A DNA stretch of 64,000 bases from Lytechinus variegatus (GCF_018143015.1 NC_054741.1:62183197-62247196); one strand, 5' to 3'; counted from the stretch's first letter, positions 46,649-60,596 are shown. Notes: a model not told the origin generated them from the letters alone. Numbers and translations are program-made.

Positions 46649-48100
46649 TTGGTAAATGATAAATGACAGCATTTCAGATTCAATCTAAATCGGTTGCGGT
46701 GAGTGACTAGTTGAACTCGGGATTTTATTTCTGAATCCTAGACAATTAATTTCGTTTGAAACTTCAATGGATTAAATATATGCGGGGCGATTTTCAATAC
46801 TAGCCCTACCTGGCATGACTTGTAATACGTGTCAGGAAAAGAGGGCACTTGTGCAGAGCCCCAGGCATGTAATTTTCCTATCCTATGCTAGCGCGAAGCA
46901 TGAGCTGATTTTTTTTATCTGGACCTAAAAAAGATAAAAAAGGGGGACATTCCAAGCAGCGTTTTTAAGGGTTCGATTATAAGAAAATGGTTTATATAGG
47001 GGTGAAATGGGGGAGGGGCACTCCCCTCCCCCACCTCCCCCACCTGACCCCGTGGCACGTGCCTGCATCTGAGCCCGAGTGTAAATGTTTACTGTTGCCG
47101 AGCAAGTTTGTAAATTGTATACCAAACTTGCCTCGATATCGAGTGTTAAGTCTGTACCATTAGGTCTTCTGTGTCCAGTGGCGTAGCTAGGATTTTTTTC
47201 CTGATGGGGGGGGGGGCGGCAAGGGGAAGGGGGTTCTTGTTTTTTCATGGGGGGGGGGCAAAGTTTGTTATGTGTGTCTGTATGTGATTTTTTTTCCAGC
47301 AGAATATTTTTTTCACGGGGGCACACGTCCCCCCCCCAGAGCTACGCCCCTACATGTGTCCCTGACAAAGTCTAGAAAAACGTGGTCAAGTTTGACCAGG
47401 TTTCCGATATACCAAATTGCAATAACATACATTATCATACTTTATGTGGCAATCGTACTTTCACCCGGTTTCCAGTCCCGTCTCAACAAATTTAATACCA
47501 ACAATATGTGGATTCCTACCCCTCAGCAGGATCCTTGCCTTCACATTACACAATGATGACAGCTATGAAATGTTGATGATTGTCATATGAATTGCAGATC
47601 GTCACGTTTGATCTTGAAGAGTTCTTCACGAGATTTATCTATACAATAATAAAAAGGATAATAATTATAAAAATGTGAAAATAAGATGTTTTATTAGGTT
47701 GAAAATTTGCTAAAAATGCCCCTTATAAAGCGACATTTACAGAATGTAGGTCTATGTGTAGAAAACCAGCATATTGTGCTCTGGTAAACAAACTGCAATA
47801 ATTGGCATGCATACTTCATGTGGCAATCCTTTATTTTCATCAAAATGTCATAATAATTTTGATTTATCCATATTTTCCTAACCCAGCAAGTAAGGGGTGG
47901 GGTCAAATATATGAGAACCGAAGGCCTTGTTACATAAGTAAATAAAAATAAGTATATGATTCGTATATTAATGATTGATCAATACGATTGCTTCTTCTTT
48001 AAATCTTATTTCCTTTGTTTTATTTTGTTTTGAATAACAATATTGGCGTGTGTGTACACCCCTCCCTCCGGCGTCTCTGACATCACAACGTTTTATCATG
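46649..48100. other. Intergenic with a small GTAGCTAGG-ended element
   Basis: At 47176-47352 CAGTGGCGTAGCTAGG and AGCTACGCCCCTA face each other around G/C runs: a short element of the GTAGCC/GGCTAC type. Nothing else identified. Confidence 0.4.
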
Positions 48101-48109
48101 TTACTATGT

Positions 48110-48215
48110 TATGCTTATGTTATATAATTTTTTCTTATGCTTGTTTGTTTTGATGATGATCCTTAAAGGACAGGATTTTATATTAATAAACTTTGAATTT
48201 GAATTTGTTTGATTT
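48110..48215 (+). repeat. Possible non-LTR retroelement 3' tail
   Basis: TGATGATGATCCTTAAAGGACAG followed by an AATAAA-like word and TTTGAATTTGAATTTG hexamer repeats resembles the 3' end of a LINE with a short tail repeat. A similar inverted hexamer run (ATTCAAATTCAAATTT) is at 59942. No reverse-transcriptase sequence is present. Confidence 0.3.
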
Positions 48216-51200
48216 GAATGACACACCCATCGCTGAGCCCTTGTTAAACCAGAATACCAGATACTCTCAAGACCACAGGAACACCAGCCTTGCAATCCAT
48301 CCAATTTCAAAACACGCCAACCTTTCCGTCGCCATGGTAATATCGGAATACTGATAATAATGCAAAGCACTCATTTACGACGGTGTTTTCTTTGGCAGCA
48401 TGACGAAAGAGGACGAAGGTATACAAGTTATCCCGAGTTTCCGATGAAGATGATTTTGCAGCCCTAAACAATTCAAACTGTTTCCACAAGGACGTCAAAA
48501 TGAAGGATGTCTGAGCCGGGTTTTCCGCATTTCTCCGAAATTTTTATTTATCGATCCGTGAGAGCCATTAGTATCAAAATTCAATGTCAAATACTTTCAC
48601 AATTTCCCTTTTGTCAAATCATTCAAAAGGTATATACACTCGTGTTCTGAGGCTATACCTAGTGGCGTATATCCAGGAAGGGGCACATCACCCCCCCCCC
48701 CCACCCCGGTTGAGAGCCATAACAAACATTGTCAGGGGAATATATTCACAATGAAAAATGACATAAATACGCATATAATGATGAATTAATCCTGCTTATG
48801 GCATTCATTTGTGTCATGAAGGGTAACCCAAAGCCCCCCCACACACACACACACACAGAGGCGCCCGCGCCGTACATGGACTGCAACTCCATCATAAAAA
48901 AATTGTCTTGGTTTTCTTCATGATTGATTTTTTTTTTTGGGGGGGTGGGGTCTAAGGGATATTATTAAAGAACAAGCCGGGGGGGGGGCAAAGAGAGAGA
49001 GAAAGTCAAGAGAGCAAATCGAGGGGGGAAAGCGCGAGAGGAAATATTTCCTTCATATTGATATATATCTGGTGCTCACTACTAGTCGACTTTCGTGAAA
49101 ATTTGCAATTAAGAGGGTGTCATTTCATACGGCCATTTGCAGACAAAGAATTAGGACAGTTCAAAATAACCACCACGATCATAAAGTTAAGCCTTTCCTT
49201 CCCGAATGTCCGCCGTTTGTTTCATTCTCCCATTCATCTAACCAGAGAATATTTCTCCTGATTTCCTCTCATTCGACACAAAGATAGACAATACACCCTC
49301 AAGTTAACGACTTATTATACTTTAGAAAACAATCAACAATACAATAAATATTTTGTAGGGAATGTGGATATATCAAATTGAACCGAGAACTATACAAAAT
49401 CTTAACTGGATTTTTTTTTTCTTCCTACTTTCACACGACGTTAATGATGCATGAGGCAGGGGGGAATCCTACTCGGACTCATTTTTCTTTTTATCTGTGC
49501 ATTTTTATGAATTCAAATACATTCAATATTTTTTTATTTCAACGTTCAGGATGGGAGACCATTTTCAGTGGCCGCGGAAACAAGGGGGCCGAGGGGGCTT
49601 CAGCCACCATTTTTTTTTAAACAAACGTGTACAAAACGTTAAAAATTGTCAAATTATGGGGGCGGGGCAAGGTTGCCACTTCCCCCCATAATACTATATC
49701 CCTCCGCACATTCAAACTTGTTCGGTGTTCCCTGCTTTTTAAATATGATTCTGACTGTATTCAAATTAATTTTATTTTGTTGATAAAAATAAAAGTTAAA
49801 TGAAAATGAATTCTTATTTCAATTATCACACTTTATTTTTTGTTTTTTTTTTGCAAAAGGTACAATTCAGCTTTGCTTTGTCTTTACTTATTACATTACA
49901 TACTCTCTTCCTGTTTCATAGAACATGGGTATATGCAGGATAATGGAAGTGTGTGCGTATGTCCTTTTAAAAACAATCGTCTGATGTAAAATAAAAATCA
50001 CATTTGGTATTACTATATATTTTGAAACGAATTTCATAAATTTCTATACCAATCATTGAAACTAACACTGGACACAGATATCCATGGTCGTACGCAGCGG
50101 AAATTGGGGGGAGGGGGTTATTGGGGCGGCTCGTTGGACTTGATTTTCGAAATAAAAAAAATATATACTGTATGAATCACGTTGTAAGTATTCAACTACA
50201 AAAAAAATGTAAAGAATTTATAAACTGATTCTCGTACAGCACGATTCCCACTCTTGAAAAACAACTATTATCTTTTTAACAGTTTAATGGAAAAAAATCT
50301 GACTTTAGGAAATTTGGACGAATGACGTTGTCACGTTTTGACAGGTAGGAGGAGGAGATTTGAGTAGGGCTCCTCAGTCGATATCGACTATTTGAGTTTT
50401 GACAGGTACAACAGGTCTACATTATTTATACAGTTGAATAGTTAATCTTAGTTCAGAGTAGTCTGTAATTGACAAGTTTGCTCAATGACTTTAAAGACGC
50501 CTCATTTGCAACTAACGGTCATCAGTTAGTTAAACAATTTAGGATCTTCAACCATATGCTATTACGCAACAAAGGGCTAACAAATTCTTAGACGTTATGT
50601 CGGCCATGTATATGATCCTTTTGGTTCTTTTAGTAATTTTTTTTTTGTATTGAGTAGTTTTTATTGACAACTTCAATTCATACATGACTATACAAAATAA
50701 AATATATATAACAAATAGACCTTTGAAACATAATATTTTCATGAATGTTACAATAAAACACAATGTCAGACATCTTCCAATACATAATTATAAATAACAT
50801 TGATGATAATTATATGCATCAAGAAACTTCTAAAGAAAATTCCAACATATTGATTTTTTTTCCAGTGCCAAAAATAAAAAACATAAGAGAAATTTTCCAC
50901 ATACAAAAACAAATAAATCATTAATAAAACCTAAACGAAATGAAGCCATTAGCATATATATTTTTGACCCATCACCTCTGCCTCTTCACCCAAATAAATT
51001 CAAACACAAACTCAGCCCTTGTCATTGTATACAGTGAATCGATGTCAGTGAAATCCGATTAAAGGAATAAAAAAAACACAGTTAATCAGCTTCTTCTGCG
51101 CCATCCTTTGAATTCTGTCAATGTAATTATGACAGATAACGGTAAATTTGAAAATAATTTGGCATAATGTCATGAGTCGCTTATTACTGCCATGATGACA

Positions 51201-51671
51201 TATTAGCCACTAAAAAGCAATTCATTTGTTCAAATCTGGAATTGAATAAACTGGATAACGAATTTTTTTTCGATCGTCAAACCCTTTGAAATTGCAAGAT
51301 TGAGGTTCATCGACATATCACCATATTATCCAATCGATACAACAACCGCCGCTGTGTCTTGACATCTCTATGGGTTGGTTTATATAAATTATGCTACACA
51401 GGGCTAGAGCGATTAAATGGGCACTCGTAAAAAAATAATCAATCCGTTAGAGAACAATTTACCCCCCCCCAAAAAAAAAAGGGGGGGCGTCAGAGCCAAG
51501 ATTCCAACCCATATAACTTTATTGTTTAATTGCAACTCATTAAATGTTTCCATTTCTTGAAGAATGATATACAGAACTTTCGTGTTGTATATCACGATAT
51601 AAATAATCTTTAAACAACATTGGTAGTAAAAAAAAAACAGGGTAATGATACACTGACTTAAAAAAGAAGTG
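48216..51671. other. Intergenic, AT-rich, no gene
   Basis: Contains several G/C tracts (48692, 48950, 48980, 50110, 51462-51487) and a CA run at 48840-48857. No exon or RNA gene supported. Confidence 0.35.
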
Positions 51672-51815
51672 ATAATTTAGCACCTAACATGCCTAAGGAG
51701 CTTGTATAGACAGTGACTGCACCTCGCAATGTTTTTTATCAATTGAAATTTAAACTAGAAAATAGGCACTCTGAAGCGCAGTCAATACAAGCTCTGTAAG
51801 TGCTAAATTAGCTCT
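51672..51815. repeat. Foldback, about 144 bp
   Basis: TAATTTAGCACCTAACATGC and GAGCTTGTATAGACAGTGACTG at the left pair with CAGTCAATACAAGCTC and GTAAGTGCTAAATTA at the right. MITE-like, single copy in the window. Confidence 0.6.
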
Positions 51816-52379
51816 TCATAATAATATTTGGTTGGCATAGGTTTTATAGAAGCATGGACCTATAAGAGTAGTAGGCCCATCATAGAAGCAAGACTTGGGC
51901 AAAGTGTATATAGCCTACCTTTGATTGTATCTCAAGGCAACATAGTGCTAAACATGTTAAACACGTGAAGAAAAACGTGTTTGTACCTTGTTTCCCCTTT
52001 CAAAATTATAATTGTCGAAAACTAGCCACGATTATTTTATTGATAAGCTGATTAAAAAAAATTACGTTCCACGATACAGCCATAATATCTGCTTCTTAAC
52101 TATGTAAGTTCCAAAAGTCGAAATATATTTGTTTGAGGGGTGATTATGTTATCATTAGTCACAAGTTAAACATTTCAAATTTAGATTACATAGTGACAAT
52201 GATAAACATGAATAGGCCAACTTGTAATTCAGGGACATAATCATTTGTTTTGGGAAATGCACGATTGTGTATATAACATTAATGATCAACACTCCTGGTA
52301 ATGGTTAGAAGACTTTACGTACCAAAATAAGTTGTATTTCCTGTATGATCTTTGAAATGTTATAATTTCATATTTAGAT

Positions 52380-52530
52380 TTTTCTCTAATGTTGACATCA
52401 TGGGTACCGGTAGGAAGTAATTCCTTGAAAAGCTGTGTGCGCTATGAACGCCTAGCTTAGCCGGGTAATATGGAAGCGCCTTGAGCACCTAACAAGGTGC
52501 ACTATGTGCGCAATATAAATACCTATTATC
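52380..52530 (+). repeat. SINE-type tail fragment
   Basis: GCCGGGTAATATGGAAGCGC, CTTGAGCACCTAACAAGGTG and GCGCAATATAAATACCTATT follow one another as in the 3' part of marine-deuterostome SINEs; its tail resembles that of the 10832-11170 element. The tRNA-like head is missing. Confidence 0.5.
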
Positions 52531-55500
52531 TCAGCCGAGAGAATTGGGGTTTTAAATAGGAACGAATTATGAAAAAGCGCGATGTTTAAAGTGAGAGTGC
52601 ACTCGATTAGAGGCCAAAACGTAAGAAACCTTCCGTAAAGTTGTAGGCCTGTACATTTTTTATTCATTTTTTTCACGTTTCACCGCATTTCTTAAAAGTC
52701 ATACTAGTTCTTTCAAGTGTATCACCGGATTCTGATTTCAAGCCACGCTAAACAGACTCAACACAAGAGAAGAAAAGAAGATCGATATAAGTAACATGAC
52801 GGGACAACAAAACAATCGAAACAAACCTCCCAAGAACTATCAAAGTGAACTTCTATTGACAAGGAAACAATAGGGAAACAGCTGATCGGGCCTCGGGTGG
52901 GGAGAAAGTCTGTAGCTTTGGACCAATCAGGGCATCGTATGGCAATAAGCAACAAACCATTGGCTGAATGATACGTGAAGGTCAGAAAGGGATAGTCGTC
53001 TCGAGGAAGTTTAGAGGAGAAGGTGCGTTGGTCAGCCAAGGAGTTTGTTGACAACAAGGCAATTGTTTTTTTATATCGCTACGTCAGTTTCAGACAGAAA
53101 AAAGTACAGTAAGCAGGGTTCGATTTCCTGAAGCTCTAAACAACTTGAAGAGTCCATATTGATCTGAGATACCCTAGAGAGATATGTTTTGTCTTACCCA
53201 TTTGGGGCCCATTTTGTATGTAGTCAGGGCATGCGGTGATTGGCATCTGGGCAGCAGCATCATTCGAGTAGAAATAAATGAAGAGATAAATCGATTGATA
53301 AAATTATTGAATGGACGAAGAGATAATATCAAGCAAAATTATCGATAAATAAAGAAATACTTAATGCAATTACATAAAATATGCGAATAAATCACGAACA
53401 AACGAATAAACTTAAATAAAAATAAATAAATGAAAATAAAAAATATGTGACAAGTGAATAGAATTTAGCTCGGGCTACCGCTTCTCCAGGATTAGGACAT
53501 ATAGAAAACATTTCTTCTTTAATTTACAATGAATAAAAAGTAGTTCTATATACGACTCACAGACCTGACAAACCTTGTTTTCCTCTCATTTCATTTTCTT
53601 GTAAAAAAAAAATTGATCAAAGAGGCGAGTCCTTTCCGAAGAGGCCGGGGCAATACAATATTCAAACATTTACAAGTAAGAATTAAGGTAAGAAAGTGAA
53701 GCGACCGAGCTGATTATACAAGGAAATTTTGTGTACATGCACTTCGGGTGTTAGCTTATGAATATTTGCAATAAGAATATTGGTTTTGATAATTTTGGAA
53801 GAGCTGGGAAGGGAGGTGGGCTAGAGTCCCAGCTGCTCTACCCCCCCCCCTGCTGTCCCTGAATTGTGACCAAACGACAAAGGGGAACTATTTTTTTTTA
53901 CATGCCTTCATTCTTTTTCCAATTTCATGATATTAGTAGAAAATACTGACTATTTGTACAAAGTAACAAAGTCAATTCTTATCTGCTTTTTATGCGATTC
54001 ATGGCTAGAATTTTCCCAGAGTTACAACAGAACAGGATGGCTATATGGGATGGGCTTGAATAAACTTCCTTATTACTTCCTTTTCTGGTAAACTTTATAA
54101 CGAGTACAACCATTGTGGTCAGGCATGGATTCATGGGTCGCATGTGGCCCGTGCCCCCAAAATATTTAATGATGCCTCTCCTTTAACTTTAAAACGAGAT
54201 TATTATGATCATGCCTTTGCAAGGGGCCATAGGGCACTTGGATCCCCCGACCCACCCCTGCCAAAAATCAGCATTCTTTCTATATAGACCTACCCTTTCT
54301 AAAGTGAAAGCTTTCATTGCTTGTTATGATGGGGGTGGCGTCCTCTTAAAGAAATAAATCTCGTTCCCTCTCCCATCTTCTCCGCCTTCCCTCTTTCTTT
54401 ATCCCCTGTCCCCCTTCTGATTATGAAGAATCTAGTTTGCAAATGGTACAATCATAAAATAAAATGCATTGGAAAAAAATAATAGAATATGTTCAAACGT
54501 AATGTCAAACTTTAAACATAATTAAATTCAATTCTTTATATCATTTCCATTCAAACATAACACAAAATAATATAGATCAGATACAATTTTCCAGATGAAC
54601 ATTCTTACTTCGTAAAAAGAGTAACTAATTGAGCATAAATTGAAATATTAATTCTTTTCCATTTTTTCTTATGACTTGTATCTTTGATAGTCTAATTCTC
54701 AATGATGTGATCAAGGTGATTCATATTTTAATGAATGTTCGTTGTTTCCTCAATAAAACTATGAAGTCCGTCACTATCATCAGGGAAGTGTTATCATGAG
54801 CATTCTGATTTCAACATGGCGACCCCCTTTAAAAAAATATACGACCGAGGGGGTATATTCTCTTCACCAATTTATTCATTCAATACAAATTTTGAAGTCG
54901 AGTTTCGAGTAAAGCGTGCCCGGTTGGGCCGGTTATACTGGTCAAAAGTAAACATTTTCATCGTTAGATTGAACAACAGTTGACAAAAACAGAATACAAA
55001 GCAAAATATATAATAAGACGAGAATGTTTTGCACGATCATGACGTAAAAATAAAGTGATACAAAAACATGACATCTTTGACATTCACTGGTAACGTACTT
55101 TCAGGCGGGGGAGAGAAAATCAAATCATGTCGAATAAACGAAACCAAACATTTTGACATTATTTAATAAATCAGGTTTTGTATTCACATGCTACGAAATT
55201 CATATAATTTACTCAACAGGGGTTACCTGATTCTAATAAACTGGATTTAAGGGCTTTTAAGATTTTGACAAAAATTTGATTGAATTTGACAATACAATGG
55301 GATCCCCTTCTAATTTTTCATAAAAATTATGTGTACTTTTTTTCAATGTCATCAGACAATTCTAAAAGATTGATGAATATACCAGAAGAAAAGAATTGAG
55401 AAACTTAAAAAAAGTTAAATTGTATAAGAAAGAAGATCATGAAATACATCATGGTAATTTTATGTTGTTTTAGGCTTAACAAGAAGAACAGAAACAAAAG

Positions 55501-55568
55501 GAAAGTGTCAGAGAAAATTTCACAAGCACTGGCCATTCGTTAATTTGTGAAGTTTAGATTAATCAAAT
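52531..55568. other. Intergenic, no gene; promoter-like CCAAT pair
   Basis: At 52923 CCAAT and at 52958 ATTGG face each other 35 bases apart in a relatively GC-balanced patch (52790-53060), which could be regulatory. The 53260-53450 stretch is AAATAAAT-rich low-complexity DNA. Nothing else is supported. Confidence 0.25.
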
Positions 55569-55822
55569 CAGTGGCGGATCCAGGGGGGGGGGTACACATC
55601 CAACCCGTGCCCCCCCCTTTGACAGTCATTTTATCATAGTCAACATTTTTAATTTAAATAATTATGTCGTTCATACACAAGTGTGCCCCCCCCCCTTGAG
55701 AGGCACAGCCATTATTTTTTAATGGGAATATACCGTCCAGCATATACACAAGTGAGGACCTTTTTCTTTTTCTTTTTCCTTCTCAAATTTTCCTTGGAAA
55801 ATCCTTGATCCGCCCCTGAATC
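55569..55822. mobile_element. Element with GTGGCGGATCCAGG ends
   Basis: Left TCAGTGGCGGATCCAGGGG and right CTTGATCCGCCCCTGA form imperfect inverted ends around two poly-C tracts and a T-rich interior. It is related in type to 33379-33943. Confidence 0.5.
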
Positions 55823-58074
55823 TAACGCAAATTTTGCGATGGGCGTAGCGACCGAGCGAAGGTTACTTTCGAAAAAATTGTTTTTATGTCGCTCCTTGTT
55901 TGTGACCCACAGTTTCTGATCTACTGTGTTTTACGAGCAAGTAAATATTTGGGTTACTAGTATCCTACCTTCTTGCTTTTGCGACAGAGCAAGATGATTT
56001 TCAAATTTATAGAGTAATAGATGTTTTCATCACACCACTTAATAAACCACATGACTTGAGCGATTTTTTTTTTTTGGGGGGGGGGCGGAGGGGTTTAGGT
56101 CCCAGAGCGCCCCTCCCCCTTGTAGAACAGTGCCTGCTTAGGTGAATCACGAAATGACATATGTTTCGCATTCATTATGCTTCTTTATACGTGTGTTACT
56201 TTTCATAAACATACAATCACCCAGGACATTAGCTGTTTTTCATTTTTAAATAAATAAATCATTTCTGGCCTTCTTCATTTATTTAATAATAAAAGTCTTA
56301 CTGTCGTATCTGCTTTACAGATTCCTTCTCAGCAAAACTATTGCGTAAACCGTATAATTCAAGATGATGGCTACACCCTATTCTTCTTTGAAATGAAAAA
56401 AAAATATGATAAAAAACTAAAGTTTGACCAATAGGTCGGCAATAGGTACATTTCTGTTCAGTTTTCTTTCCAAAACGTTACCACTTTGTTTGCAAGAAAA
56501 AAAAGAAATGTGCCTGCAACAGCCTGTTTGAAAAGCAATAATTTTTCATCGATTTCTTTTGACTTCTATTTGAACAGGTAATATATCTAGATAGTTGATG
56601 CTATATGACTGTGGCTGTGGCACTGCCTCATGTTTAACGCCAAACGATTTGTGCAGTGTATGATTCACCTATGATGGCCAGTTGCATACCCTTCTTCTGA
56701 ATCACTAGAAAAAAACCGTTAGTCAGAATGTGAATAACGACATCTGCCCCCGTTTATTACAAATAATATTATGTCAATATGGTGATAGCATGCATGTAGG
56801 GTAAATTTGCTTTAGATGATAAGGCCTTCGTTTGACAATTTCCCGTAAACAAGTTTTGGAAGATTTACAAGTGTCACATTGACATGTCAACGTGTTCAAC
56901 GTGAAGGGTATAGGGATAGGGGAACTACATATATGAATTTAGGTCAGGAAAACTTTTTGACGCAATAAGTTTTCAGTAATCATGGTTATTACTTACCAAA
57001 GTAAATTTGTTTCCTGTACGTTGCCTCTTTCTGGGTTTAAATCGGACCACTTGTGACAGTCTGACAAAAGTTAATTTACCATCCGGTGATACTCTCTAAT
57101 ATTAAAAACAAAAAAATAAAATAAACAAACATACAAACAAACAAATTACGTAATGAGCCAAAAAAATATTGAGGGGGCACAACATGACAAAAAGTTTGAT
57201 CTTATAAAAATGAAGATCTATAATTTTGTGATAGATTTTGAAATGATATTCAACAAATTAATATCACATTTCACACCCATTTTTTCTGGGGAATGGGGGG
57301 GGGGGGTTACAATCTAGTTCCCCGTCTATATTCCAGTGTAAAAAATAGTAAAAGGAAAATAATAAGTTAGTCATCTCCCTCGCCTACACATAATTAAAAA
57401 AACAATTTCCGTGATGACATCACAGACCCCTTCCCCACCCCCCATCCAGGTGGGTGATTCATGAAAGCTGTCAGAACTGCACTGGTTAAGTTTTTTTGCT
57501 TGTCAATTTATTTTCCTACGCGTCCCCCCTAAAATTTTTAGGTTGAGAACCTTTTTTTTTTTTTTTTTGCTTGTCAAATTTTTTTTTTGGGTTGTCCCCT
57601 CCTAAAATTTTTGGCTTCCGCCGCCAATGCCTCTGACTGTTACTATGGTGGTAACTGTCGGAGAAAGACAACTTGTCAGTGCTGACAACTTTCATAAAAG
57701 TCGCGTACGAGATCATAGAGAAATCTCTATACTCGATACCCATGTCAAGACCTGTAGGGCATATATGCAATCATATTTTTACATATAGCTCAGCGATGTC
57801 TGGAAGCAATAGACCATTAATAAGATGATTTATTATCATCAATGAGGAAGAACAAGAGGAAAGTATTAACATGACCAACGACCTCCTTGACATTAATGTT
57901 CTATATTTAGGATACTGTTTTGACAGAGAGATCACGTGTTTTTGTTATCCTTGGGGTGATTGTCTTGTTACAAAAAAATATGAAATAACAATAACACAAA
58001 GTAACAATAAATCAGGAGATCGAGCGCATAGGTTGAAGAGAGGGTTACATTAGGCAATGGATACAGAAAGGGAA
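55823..58074. other. Intergenic, no gene
   Basis: AT-rich. Contains G tracts near 56077 and 57296, and at about 57521-57632 a CCTAAAATTTTT...TTCCGCCGCC repeat scrap that is related to 60765-60980. Confidence 0.35.
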
Positions 58075-58190
58075 GAACGGAGAGAGAAAGAGGGAGGGGG
58101 AGAGGGAGAGAAAGAAAGTAAGAAATAAAAAAAAGAAAGAAAGAAAGAAAGAAGAAAAAGAAAGAGGGAAAAGGAGGAGGAGGGAGGTAT
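58075..58190 (+). repeat. Polypurine tract (GA-rich)
   Basis: About 115 bases almost entirely A and G, including GAAA tetramer runs. Such homopurine DNA can adopt triplex structures. Confidence 0.7.
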
Positions 58191-58407
58191 TGGAGGCGGA
58201 GCTCTGAGCAGCAAGAGGGTTCATACTGCAGGGAGTCCTCTGGCCTCAGACTAGACCAGGATTTCAGAAATAAGATCGTTACAGTCAGTAGATATCTTTT
58301 TATCACCAAAAGGATACCGAGCGAAAATTCTGAACACAGAAGTTTTCAGTCCAAGATACCTCATTTTTGTTTAGGCATAATTATGTGATCTATTCGACCC
58401 TATACTT

Positions 58408-58561
58408 ATACCTTGGTCACATTTGTTCTACGGCGGCCGTACGGCGAGTGTTTTATTCATTTTTATTATAACCACCTATATGTAGCTGGTGCAAAAAAAT
58501 GTTAAAACGGTTATTCTCGACTCGCCGTACGGCCGCCGTAGAACAAATGTGACCAAGGTAT
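58408..58561. mobile_element. Foldback MITE with ATACC-TGGTCACATTTG ends, copy 2
   Basis: A 154-bp near-palindrome with CTACGGCGGCCGTACGGCGA on the left and its complement on the right, same family as 2780-2931. The arms are longer and better matched than in copy 1, suggesting a younger insertion. Confidence 0.8.
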
Positions 58562-58666
58562 TTGACCAAGGTATTACAGATCATTGGCAATTATTGCTCT
58601 GAACTACAACACTGGCAAAGATTATAGTCTTTTATTACACACGAAGCCTAACAAAAATAAATACTC

Positions 58667-58739
58667 TGGAGAACCCGGGCATCGATCCCGGTACCTCTCG
58701 CATGCTAAGCGAGCGCTCTACCATCTGAGCTAGCTCCCC
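58667..58739 (-). tRNA. tRNA-Ala (anticodon AGC)
   Basis: The 73-nt minus-strand sequence folds into a full cloverleaf: acceptor GGGGAGC/GTTCTCC with discriminator A, D arm GCTC-AGATGGTA-GAGC, anticodon stem CTCGC/GCGAG with loop TTAGCAT (anticodon AGC, read as IGC), and T arm CCGGG-ATCGATG-CCCGG. The T loop form ATCGATG is usual for animal tRNA-Ala(AGC). The A box (TAGCTCAGATGG) is intact. A TTTTT run about ten bases downstream on the minus strand can serve as the polymerase III terminator. CCA is not encoded, as is normal in eukaryotes. No other tRNA is nearby. Confidence 0.93.
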
Positions 58740-59687
58740 GTCTCTGTCAAGGAGGAGGCATTTAAGAAGCTACTCACATTACAACCGTCATGTGAACACA
58801 ATAGGCTGCCAGATGGATTGTAAAGGTCAAGTCCACTGACCTACATCTTATCGTACAATGGAAGAACGAGGTAATCATCGCTCTGGTCGAAAGCCTTTAC
58901 ATACAAAAGGCGGCCCATACGGCTATAGGGGGGGGGGGGGGGGGGGTATGAAAAATCTGGGCTTGTACCCCACCCGTTACCCCTTACGGTGAAAAGTAGA
59001 ACATGGACTGATTCCATGATTCACCTAGCCTACTTTTAAGGGGTTGAGTCTTGGAAAGTGTAGGCCTACATTAATCCTGAAAATGTGCAAGCAAACAAAG
59101 GGAGCGACCCACAAAATATCTATGTCTCAGAAAGGAATTTTTTGACATACACACAAAGTCAAATCAGACAAATTTCGTGATGAAATATATATCATGTTGA
59201 AAGAAATCAATACAATTGTCTTTAAAACACACACACACACTCATAATTTCCATCGGTATGGTTTTTTGTATGGTGGCGGGGGGGGGGGGGGGTGGGGGTC
59301 TATACAACTTTGCTTCCGAGGCCTGCATGATGTAAATTTCGCGCTTGCTGTTCTTAATGTTTTCCCCTTCTAGATACTGTGGATGCCTTTAATTCCATTT
59401 TGAATAAGGCCATTGTAATAAACGTATTATAGTTCATTTTGTAGTTTGGAAGATAAATCAACACAATAGGGAAATAACAGGCGAAAACGATTCAAAAGAA
59501 ATGATTGATGCTGGGTTCTCAGACAAAATAAATGCAAGGTTTTATTCAAAGTTGCTTTTTTACAATGTACTGGCGTGTCCATTGTCCGCTCTGCTGTTAC
59601 CAGTTTAACACGACCTGTTTATTGAATACTGCTTTACCTTATTAGCATACAATGCGGCATGCATGAACCAATATTTTCCGTATATTG
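58740..59687. other. Intergenic, G tracts only
   Basis: Runs of about 20 G at 58928-58947 and 14 G at 59279-59292, and a CA run near 59229. No gene. Confidence 0.4.
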
Positions 59688-59945
59688 TACCAACGAAGAT
59701 TTAAAGCGACACTTTGGGCTTCAGTTGCCATCCGTCTGGGTAGAGAATGAAATGCCCAGTCAGTCTCAGATGTTAGAATCTATTTCATCCTGTTATATGT
59801 TCACCAATTTACCTTCAAATTATACTGCCGTTTGAGTGATTTTATTATTTTTTTTGTTAAATATATTGTACAAGATTTAAAGCGACACTTTGGGCTTCCG
59901 TTGTCATCTGTTTCGGAAGAGAATGAAATACCCAGTTAGTATTCA
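59688..59945. repeat. Direct repeat pair of about 80 bp
   Basis: Both 59690-59770 and 59864-59943 contain TTTAAAGCGACACTTTGGGC, GAGAATGAAAT and CCCAGT(C/T)AGT. The offset is about 175 bases. Confidence 0.6.
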
Positions 59946-60377
59946 AATTCAAATTTATTTATTCACTTCCATCAAACAAAAACAAACTGTATATCAGAAT
60001 ATGAACATACATATTTGCAAAAAAATAATAATGCATATGTTGTGAAAAAAACACACTTAGACAATTGGGGCAACACATTGTAGGTTTTAAATATGTATAC
60101 TATTTTTCAATAGAAATTAAATTAAGATGGAAATGGAGGGACCCACTATCAAATCTTAGAAACTATTTCTTTTTAAAGATGTTCACCAATATCCTTTTCA
60201 TTAAACACTCTTAATATTATTCGACCGTTTTGATGATTTGATTTTTGTTTTGTGTGTTGCTATATTATTCTTTTATCTCTCAACCTATGCAGTGCTTTTG
60301 AAATAATAGTATCTCTGATTGATCCCTCCACTTTACATACACTCTCTTTTGCTATTCTATGGGCAATAAAACATTCT

Positions 60378-60596
60378 TTCTTCTTCTGCTCCTTCTTCTT
60401 CTTCTCCTTCTTCTTCTTCTTCTCCTTCTTCTTCTTCTTCTTCTTCTCCTCCTCCTTTTCCTCCTCTTCATCCTTCTTCTTCTTCTTCTTTTTCTCCTTC
60501 TTCTTCTTCTTCTTCTCCTCCTCCTCCTCCTCCTTTTCCTTCTCTTCATCCTTGTTCTTCTTTTTCTTCTTTTCTTCTTCTTCTTATTATTCTTTT
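60378..60596 (+). repeat. CTT/CTC microsatellite (polypyrimidine)
   Basis: About 220 bases of CTT repeats with interspersed CTC, and a repeated CCTCTTCATCC-like word at 60463 and 60541. It follows GGGCAATAAAACATTC, a possible retroelement 3' end. The Phe/Ser, Leu and Arg homopolymer frames across it are not genes. Confidence 0.9.

Noticed and set aside
52758-53057. Minus-strand frame of 99 codons near paired CCAAT boxes
   Set aside because: No recognisable domain; composition and CCAAT motifs fit a regulatory patch at least as well.
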